From Acidobacteriota bacterium (GTDB lineage: Bacteria > Acidobacteriota > Terriglobia > Bryobacterales > JACQDG01), in NCBI GenBank assembly GCA_016201185.1, contig JACQDG010000234.1:1-12655 (forward strand): a DNA stretch of 12,655 nucleotides. The letters run 5' to 3'. The position numbers were made by a program, and so were the translations under genes. Under the pieces are notes generated by a model. It ran no database searches. It was not told where the DNA came from and worked only from the letters and a program-made list of their open reading frames with translations. Shown piece by piece: positions 7,458-12,655 of the stretch (its first letter is position 1; the number at the start of each line of letters is the position of its first letter).

Positions 7458-7641
7458 ATTATCTGATCATTCCCTGGCTGCCTTGGCCGCAGGGCTCAAA
7501 CGCCGCGGAAGATTCGTTCATTCCGGGGCGGCGGATGACCAGAACAACCTGGCCGATTTCAGCGCGGTGCTGGAGAAGTTCGTGGCGCGCCGTGAACGGG
7601 GAGGCAGTTCGGGCCTTGAACCTTTGTGGGGCACCGCACCC
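7458..7641. other. Junction between the cassette region and the chromosome
   Basis: These 184 nt separate cassette gene 2 from the end of the M16 peptidase gene. No GTTRRRY/RYYYAAC pair is present, so no attC closes the second cassette. Composition returns to high GC from about 7470. The plus frame from about 7465 reads AALAAGLKRRGRF and LADFSAVLEKFVARRE with G/C-rich third positions. It has neither its own start nor a stop before the next gene, so it may be the leftover 3' part of a gene disrupted when the island formed. Confidence 0.35.
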
Positions 7642-8928
7642 CTAGCACACCAGCTTCTCCCGCCCCAGCTTGAAGCCGTTCAGGTTCCCCAGCACCGTCA
7701 GCGCGATCTGCTTCTGGGTGAAGCATTCCGCGGCGATCTGCTCGACCTCTGTCGCGCTCACCTGCTCGATCGATTCGATCAGCTCGTCGAGCGAGAAGAA
7801 TTTCCCGAAGTACATCTCCTGGCGCGCCAGGTTGGCCATGCGGCTCGAGGTGGACTCCAGGCTTAGCATCAAGCTGCCCTTCAGGTGGTCCTTGGCCCGC
7901 CGCAGCTCCTCGTCGGAGATCTTCCCATCCTGGAGCTCGCGGAACTCCTTGAGGATCAACTCCACCACCCGCTCCGCGCTCTCAATCGAGGTCCCGGCGT
8001 AGATCGAAAGGCAGCCGGTGTCCCGGTAGGGATTCAGCTCCGAAAATACCGAGTAGGCCAGCCCCTGCTTCTCCCGGATGTTCTGGAACAGCCGCGAGCT
8101 CATCCCGCCGCCGAGCAGCGTATTCAGCACGTAAGAGGCGTAGCGCCGCCCGTCGGCCAGCGGATAGCTCGGCACGCCCAGGCACAGATGCACCTGCTCG
8201 AGCGCCGGCTTGTCGCGCAGCATGATGATGGCGTGGGTGGACGGCGCGTGGTCATCGTGCGCCGGCTCCCCGGGCTCGAGCTCCGAGAAGGCTCCCTCCA
8301 CCAGCCGCACCACCCAGTCGTGTTCCACATGGCCGGCGGCCGTCACCAGGATATTGGCCGGCAGATAGACCGATTTGTAGTAGTCGAGCAACAGTTCCCG
8401 GTTGAAGCTCTTGATGGTCCGCTTGTTGCCGATGATGGGCTTGCCCAGCGGGTGGTCCTTCCAGAAATTACCTGAAAAAATCTCGTGGACGAGGAAATCG
8501 GGGTTGTCCTCGTCCATCTTCAGCTCCTCGAGCACCACCCCCTGCTCCCGCTGGATGTCCTCCTCCCGGAAGACGGGGTGCAGCACCAGGTCCGAAAGCA
8601 CGTCGAATGCCCTGGGCAGGTGCTCGTCCAGCACCTTGGCGCCGAAGCTGATCTGTTCCTTGGCGGTGAAAGCGTCCAGGTGCCCGCCCACCGAGTCCAT
8701 GGAGCGTGCGATCTCTTCGGCCGAGCGGCTGGTGGTTCCCTTGAACAGCATGTGCTCGATGAAGTGGGAGATGCCGTTCTGCTCCGGGCGCTCCTGCCGG
8801 GAGCCGGTCTTGATCCACACGCCAATCGAGACGGAGCGTACGTGGGGCATCTCTTCGGTGATCACCAAGACCCCGTTGGAGAGCCGAACTTTTTCAATAT
8901 TGCGAAGCTCATTCTCGATCGCCGGCAC
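7642..8928 (-). CDS. M16 family zinc metallopeptidase (pitrilysin/mitochondrial processing peptidase-like)
   Basis: A 428-residue protein starting at GTG (complement of 8926-8928), with GGAG 5 nt before it. It carries the inverted zinc motif H55-F-I-E58-H59 and the third ligand Glu about 76 residues later (E135 in VVLEELKMDE), which defines M16 peptidases. GGHLDAFTAKEQISF (81-95) is the usual strand next to the active site. An Asp replaces the more common Asn in LNAFT. The C-terminal half (from about 185) is the inactive M16 partner domain, with the Arg/Tyr-type region GGGMSSRLFQNIREKQGLAYSVFS. The length fits the bacterial PqqL/YmxG-like group. No signal peptide is visible, so it is probably cytoplasmic and degrades or processes peptides. 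The substrate is unknown. It is divergent from rlmN. Confidence 0.93.
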   Translation of the reverse strand: MPAIENELRNIEKVRLSNGVLVITEEMPHVRSVSIGVWIKTGSRQERPEQNGISHFIEHMLFKGTTSRSAEEIARSMDSVGGHLDAFTAKEQISFGAKVLDEHLPRAFDVLSDLVLHPVFREEDIQREQGVVLEELKMDEDNPDFLVHEIFSGNFWKDHPLGKPIIGNKRTIKSFNRELLLDYYKSVYLPANILVTAAGHVEHDWVVRLVEGAFSELEPGEPAHDDHAPSTHAIIMLRDKPALEQVHLCLGVPSYPLADGRRYASYVLNTLLGGGMSSRLFQNIREKQGLAYSVFSELNPYRDTGCLSIYAGTSIESAERVVELILKEFRELQDGKISDEELRRAKDHLKGSLMLSLESTSSRMANLARQEMYFGKFFSLDELIESIEQVSATEVEQIAAECFTQKQIALTVLGNLNGFKLGREKLVC

Positions 8929-8955
8929 GGTTGCTCCAGTTCCAAGGGGAAACGG

Positions 8956-9026
8956 CCCAAGGCCTCCGCCCGGTGAGGGCAGGCCACACTTTCTAGGTTA
9001 ACACGTCGGCAAAGCCAGGCCTTGGG
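8956..9026. repeat. 10-bp inverted repeat in the leader of the M16 peptidase gene
   Basis: CCCAAGGCCT (8956-8965) is the exact reverse complement of AGGCCTTGGG (9017-9026), with 51 nt between. If the minus-strand transcript starts near 9023, the arms can pair in the 5' leader. If it starts further in, the arms are only a DNA feature. The sequence resembles no known riboswitch. Confidence 0.4.
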
Positions 9027-9029
9027 TCG

Positions 9030-9059
9030 AATATAAATCCTTTGTTTACAAAACGTTAA
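9030..9059 (-). promoter_or_regulatory. Possible promoter of the M16 peptidase gene
   Basis: On the minus strand, TTAACG (complement of 9054-9059) and TATATT (complement of 9030-9035) lie 18 nt apart, with four and five matches to consensus. They sit in an AT-rich pocket of an otherwise GC-rich sequence. Transcription would begin near 9023, giving a leader of about 95 nt. The -35 overlaps the upstream element of the opposing rlmN promoter. Confidence 0.4.
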
Positions 9060-9085
9060 AGAGAACAGCTTCCGCCCGATATAAT
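9056..9085 (+). promoter_or_regulatory. rlmN promoter with consensus -10 box
   Basis: TATAAT at 9080-9085 is a perfect -10 hexamer. TTAAAG (9056-9061) is a weak -35 at 18 nt. With the usual 6-8 nt discriminator, transcription starts around 9092, leaving 0-3 nt before ATG 9095. No Shine-Dalgarno fits in that space, so a leaderless transcript is predicted. Confidence 0.6.
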
Positions 9086-9094
9086 GGCCGTAGG

Positions 9095-10117
9095 ATGCAA
9101 TCGCTGCTGGGACTCGACGAGAGCGAGCTGGTTCAGATAGTCACCGGACGGGGGGAGCCGGCCTACCGGGCCAGGCAGATCTACGGCGGCATTTACCAGG
9201 GCCGGGCGGAAACGGTGGAGCAGATCCGCGGCCTGCCGGGCAGCTTGCACCGCGGGCTAGGTGAAGAGTTCGAGATAGGCCTGCCGGCCATCGAGCGCGA
9301 GTTCCGTTCCGCCGACGCCACCGTTCGCTACTTGCTCCGCCTGGCCGACGGCCAGACCATCGAGACGGTGTGGATGCCCGAGCCGGGCCGCGACACCATC
9401 TGCCTCTCGACGCAGGCCGGCTGCCCGGTGGATTGCAAGTTCTGCTTCACGGCCCTGCTCGGGCTGGCCCGCAACCTGACGGCCGGCGAAATCGTCGGCC
9501 AGGTGCTGGTGGCGATCCGCGAAAACCGAAGCGCGGAGGAAAGGCGTCTCAACATCGTCATGATGGGGATGGGCGAGCCGCTGCTGAACCTCCCGGCGGT
9601 GATCAAGGCCACCCGGCTGCTCACCGACCCGGCAGGCATGGCCCTCTCGCCGCGCCGCATCACCCTTTCCACCTCGGGCATCACCTCCAAGATCGCCGAG
9701 CTGGGCTGCGAGCCGGTGCGGCCGAAGCTGGCCGTGTCGCTGAACGCCTCGACGGAGGAGACGCGCGAGCGGCTCATGCCTATTACCAAGAAATATAAGC
9801 TGGCCGGGCTGCTCGCCGCCTGCCGCATCTACCCGCTGCGGCCCTGGGAGAAGCTGACCTTCGAGTACGTGCTGCTGGGCGGCGTGAACGACAGCGACGA
9901 GGACGCCCGGCGTGTCGCCCGCCTGCTCGCCGACCTCGACTGTAAGGTGAACCTGATCGCCTTCAACCCCGGCCCCGGCATCGATTTCCGCACCCCCGAG
10001 CCGGAGCGCGTGCTGGCCTTCCAGCGGATCCTGAAGCGCAGCTTCCCCTGCTTCATCCGCCGGCCCCGCGGCCGGGACATCATGGCCGCCTGCGGGCAGT
10101 TGAAGCGGACGAGTTAA
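9095..10117 (+). CDS. rlmN: 23S rRNA (adenine-2503-C2)-methyltransferase RlmN, radical SAM
   Basis: A 340-residue radical-SAM enzyme that methylates C2 of A2503 in 23S rRNA and, in the known family members, A37 of some tRNAs. The [4Fe-4S] motif is C110-x3-C114-x2-C117 (CPVDCKFC). The two mechanistic cysteines are present: C103 in TICLSTQ and the C-terminal C333 in AACGQL. MMGMGEPLLN (156-165), the SAM-binding region, is intact, followed by LSTSGIT and KLAVSLNA. C-terminal NLIAFNPG and PRGRDIMAACGQL are typical. The length is normal. ATG 9095 is the only sensible start and appears to be leaderless. The gene stands alone, divergent from the M16 peptidase. RlmN versus Cfr is decided in favour of RlmN by overall similarity and this housekeeping context. 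Confidence 0.96.
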   Translation: MQSLLGLDESELVQIVTGRGEPAYRARQIYGGIYQGRAETVEQIRGLPGSLHRGLGEEFEIGLPAIEREFRSADATVRYLLRLADGQTIETVWMPEPGRDTICLSTQAGCPVDCKFCFTALLGLARNLTAGEIVGQVLVAIRENRSAEERRLNIVMMGMGEPLLNLPAVIKATRLLTDPAGMALSPRRITLSTSGITSKIAELGCEPVRPKLAVSLNASTEETRERLMPITKKYKLAGLLAACRIYPLRPWEKLTFEYVLLGGVNDSDEDARRVARLLADLDCKVNLIAFNPGPGIDFRTPEPERVLAFQRILKRSFPCFIRRPRGRDIMAACGQLKRTS

Positions 10118-10454
10118 ATCTCAGACGGACCCCAGATGGTTTTTTGCTTTCATCTGTGTTCATCTGTGGTTCCATAGCTTTTTGCCTCATGCTGCAAGTT
10201 TGCGGAAATCTCAGGAGCAACAACGACACGGCTTCGGCATCAGTCATGGTGCTAGGCGATAAGCGGTGCGAGAGCCGGTCTGCGAGAGGCGGTCAGCCTG
10301 AATGCCGCCATTTCCTCGCCATATTCAGGTCGCCCACCTTCGGGATCACTTGGCCGAGCTTGAAGAATCGCTCCAACGCACCTGCCATGGCGACAAGATG
10401 TCCTCCCCCCTTGGCAGCACTAGTGTTATCGAGGCGACCTTCATACCCCGCATT
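10118..10454. other. Gene-poor spacer between convergent rlmN and the NHL-repeat gene
   Basis: No convincing gene is visible in this 337-nt stretch. Close behind rlmN is a 6-bp inverted repeat, CAGATG (10133-10138) / CATCTG (10151-10156), whose loop holds a run of six T. It could act as a weak terminator. CATCTGTG occurs twice in tandem (10151-10158 and 10161-10168). On the minus strand the frame of the NHL gene stays open for a further 53 codons past its TAG (to 10293), without a start or a recognisable domain. Confidence 0.45.
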
Positions 10455-12655
10455 CTAGCGGATTGCCACAGTAACCTGCGCCGGACTGGAGAACTCTCCC
10501 ACTTTCAGCACCACCGGTACGGAATTGTCCGGGGTAATCCCCGGCGGGACGCGCGCATTCACTTGAATCACGCCCGCCACCAACCCCGGCGCAGCGCCGG
10601 CGTACTCGATCGTCGCCAATTGTCCGCCCATCGTCACCGTCACCGGCAACTTGAGCTTGGGATAGGGTGCAGTGGCGAGAGTCCCGTCTACGCCCGGTGG
10701 ATCGGTTTGTCCTCCGCCAGTGGCGTAGAGAACCACCACCGACCCGAGTGCCGCAGGATTCGCCGCCGAGTTGAGCGTAGTGTCCTGGTTGAGGATCGCC
10801 CCTTGTCCGCGGCCTGAAGAATCCACGGTGAACAGCCCCGGGGAAGCCGCAGCGACCGGAACAGTGATCGCGTTGGAGGTGTTTCCTGAAAACTCCAGGG
10901 TCACCTGGGCGGAAGTGGCTCCGTCTAGCGCGTACGGAACTACCGCGGCGACTTGGTCGTAACGCGCAAAAATCAACGGCGCTGCGGTGTCATTGAAACG
11001 GACGCGGGCGCTGGCGAGATCGGTGGCGAAGTTGCTGGATCTTACCAATTGCGCCGGACCGACACCTGCGCCAAAGACCGTAACGATTTCTCCTGGGGCA
11101 ATTGCACCATTGCCGAAGCTGGCCCCGTTGGCAACGGAGTTGGAGACTAATGCCGGGGGCGTGTTAATCAGCGTGAATCTCAAGCTGATCATAGTGGCCA
11201 TCGGCGTGGCCGTGACAGTAAACGTTCCGGGCGTGGAGTTTGCCGTGCAGGTAGCCTTGGCTACGCCGTCCCGGCCCGTGATGGCGAAGAAATGAGGTTG
11301 CAGGCAAGACGCTCCTGTCGCGGGCGCGTCGAAATCCACGCGGACGTTGGGGGCGGGTTGTCCGGTTCCGTCCAACACTGCGACGGTCAACGGCGTCGCA
11401 AAGGCCGTAGACAGCGGCGAGGATTGCGGCGTGCCGCCGCGAATCTCGGCTCGCGCGTTGGCTGGCGCTAGCACCGCGCCGTAGCGCACAGCGCGAATAC
11501 GGCGATTCTCACCGTCCACGAAATACAGGTTGCCTTCGGCGTCGATTCCAACTCCGCCACCTGAAGGATTGGTGAGCGCCGAGGTCGCCAATCCGCCATC
11601 ACCCGAAAATCCCATTGGACCGTTCCCTGCCAGAAGCTGCGCGGACCCGGAGGGACTGATCCGCACAATGCCGCCACCTAGCGGAAGGTACACGTTGTTC
11701 GACGCATCGAAGGTCATGAACGCGGTGCCATCCAACGATCCTTGGAAGACTGTCGAGATGACGCCGCTGCGCTCCACTTTGCGGATACGCTGGCTATCCA
11801 TGATGAAGATCTCGCCCTGAGAATCAACGCCGACCGACTTCGGCGAGTTCAAGCAAGCTTGGGTCGCCTGTCCTCCGTCGCCGCAAAACGAGCCCTTACC
11901 GTAATTCTCCTGCCCGTTGCCCGGACCGCTGCCGGCGACCGTGGTGATGATTCCGGTCTTGGCATCCACGCGGCGGATGCGGTTGTTGTTTGTGTCCGCG
12001 ATGAAGACGCTGCCGCCGGTGTCCGTTGCAACGTCGTGTGGCTGGCAGAGCGGAGCGTTCACCGCCAGCCCTCCGTCTCCACTGGGATTGCACAGGCTGG
12101 CGTCGTCGGAAACAAGACCCGAAAAACGATGCACGATTCCCTGCGCATCGATTCGATGGACGACCCCGTAATCCGAGTAGTAAATGTTTCCTTGGGAGTC
12201 GAGATCAAAGCCTAGAAACGCCCCGCCCACATCGGTGGCCGAAGTTCCCTCCGGGCTGCTTAAGTTGATTCCCGTCCCCGCCACCACGGAGAGCCGGCCG
12301 TCGAGGCCAACCTTCCTCAGTCGCCATCCGCCAAACAGGATTTCTCCAGTTCCGAGCACGTGGAGATCCGGCATCGCATTCACAAATTGAACCGGCGAGG
12401 CCGCCAACGCCGGGCCGTCCTCTCCCAGCACTCCCGGACCCATGCCTGCAAGGGTCTCGATGAATCCCGTTTGCCGGTTCAGGCGCATCAACCTGCCCAG
12501 GGTGCCGCTCGAGAAAACGATGTTGCTCTTCGCATCCAAGACGATGGACGTGACGGGTCCGATAACCGCTGCATCCAACGTCGTTCCATCGATACTGGGC
12601 GGAGCTGGCATGGTGCCGGTGGCGGTAATGACCCCGCATTTCTCGACCAGTTTAC
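10455..12655 (-). CDS. NHL-repeat beta-propeller protein with Big-1-like domain and Solibacter C-terminal domain (TIGR03437 type), 5'-partial
   Basis: The frame is open to the right edge without a stop. The ATG at 12611 lies inside a repeat (…GVITATGT just before it), so the start is outside the window. Numbering from that Met, about 1-380 are NHL-type blades with repeated GDGG(L/Q)AT turns (178-183, 244-250, 337-343), DTNNNRIRRVD (206-216) and GNLYFVDGENRRIR (360-373), predicting a propeller. About 385-482 resemble a bacterial Ig-like group 1 domain (TVAVLDGTGQPAPNVRVDFD). From about 488 comes the domain with SNSVANGASFG, IAPGEIVTVFGAG and YATGGGQTDPPG, found in great numbers in Solibacter-type acidobacteria. 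It ends in a beta strand at TAG. Such proteins are presumably exported, but the signal peptide is not visible. Function is unknown; adhesion or carbohydrate/protein binding outside the cell is inference. Confidence 0.92.
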   Translation of the reverse strand, partial: KLVEKCGVITATGTMPAPPSIDGTTLDAAVIGPVTSIVLDAKSNIVFSSGTLGRLMRLNRQTGFIETLAGMGPGVLGEDGPALAASPVQFVNAMPDLHVLGTGEILFGGWRLRKVGLDGRLSVVAGTGINLSSPEGTSATDVGGAFLGFDLDSQGNIYYSDYGVVHRIDAQGIVHRFSGLVSDDASLCNPSGDGGLAVNAPLCQPHDVATDTGGSVFIADTNNNRIRRVDAKTGIITTVAGSGPGNGQENYGKGSFCGDGGQATQACLNSPKSVGVDSQGEIFIMDSQRIRKVERSGVISTVFQGSLDGTAFMTFDASNNVYLPLGGGIVRISPSGSAQLLAGNGPMGFSGDGGLATSALTNPSGGGVGIDAEGNLYFVDGENRRIRAVRYGAVLAPANARAEIRGGTPQSSPLSTAFATPLTVAVLDGTGQPAPNVRVDFDAPATGASCLQPHFFAITGRDGVAKATCTANSTPGTFTVTATPMATMISLRFTLINTPPALVSNSVANGASFGNGAIAPGEIVTVFGAGVGPAQLVRSSNFATDLASARVRFNDTAAPLIFARYDQVAAVVPYALDGATSAQVTLEFSGNTSNAITVPVAAASPGLFTVDSSGRGQGAILNQDTTLNSAANPAALGSVVVLYATGGGQTDPPGVDGTLATAPYPKLKLPVTVTMGGQLATIEYAGAAPGLVAGVIQVNARVPPGITPDNSVPVVLKVGEFSSPAQVTVAIR

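Noticed and set aside
7885..9001. Several plus-strand frames across the M16 peptidase gene.
   Set aside because: They are antisense to a protein with intact HxxEH and full family length. None has a domain or a ribosome-binding site.
10293..10454. In-frame continuation of the NHL gene past its TAG (53 codons), as a possible stop-codon read-through or a small gene.
   Set aside because: The conserved C-terminal domain ends normally at the TAG. The extension has no recognisable domain, start or ribosome-binding site.
10144..10458. Small plus-strand open frames in the spacer after rlmN.
   Set aside because: They have no ribosome-binding site, unnatural composition and overlap the next gene's 3' end.

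Overview
The window is high-GC bacterial DNA, most likely from an acidobacterium of the Bryobacterales/Solibacter group. The best evidence is the NHL-repeat protein at the right edge. It ends in the roughly 230-residue domain described as the Solibacter uncharacterised C-terminal domain, which is expanded in that group. Dense coding with strong G/C third positions fits this.

Layout from left to right. (1) Positions 2-961 hold the 3' part of ligD, the polymerase domain of an NHEJ ligase, followed at 1003-1509 by a small Uma2-type nuclease-fold protein. (2) Positions 1661-5478 look like one operon. It encodes a B12-dependent acyl-CoA mutase large subunit, its separate cobalamin-binding subunit, an ECF-like sigma factor and a membrane anti-sigma factor. 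The first three genes overlap or touch, and the fourth follows within about 14 nt. The mutase is of the methylmalonyl-CoA mutase type. However, the two residues that distinguish methylmalonyl- from isobutyryl-CoA mutases are Phe63 and Gln181, the isobutyryl-type pair.

(3) Positions 5695 to about 7457 form a small integron-like island. A good sigma-70-type promoter precedes the wreck of an integron integrase: its N-terminus is joined, out of frame, to its C-terminus with the middle missing. Downstream is a GTTAGGC core site, then an AT-richer gene cassette (6236-6872) ending in a well-formed attC hairpin. A second gene starts just after the crossover point, but no recognisable attC follows it. 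Integrase remnant and cassettes read in the same direction, the reverse of class 1 integrons. The integrase is dead, so the cassettes look stranded.

(4) Positions 7642-8928 (minus) encode an M16 zinc peptidase and 9095-10117 (plus) encode RlmN. They diverge from a short AT-rich region that may carry back-to-back promoters. The rlmN -10 box lies so close to its start codon that a leaderless transcript is likely. (5) After a gene-poor spacer (10118-10454), the minus strand to the right edge carries the NHL/Big-1/Solibacter-domain protein, whose 5' end lies outside the window.

The most unusual parts are the decayed reversed integron with its two unassigned cassette genes, and the mutase/sigma/anti-sigma operon with the isobutyryl-type active site.
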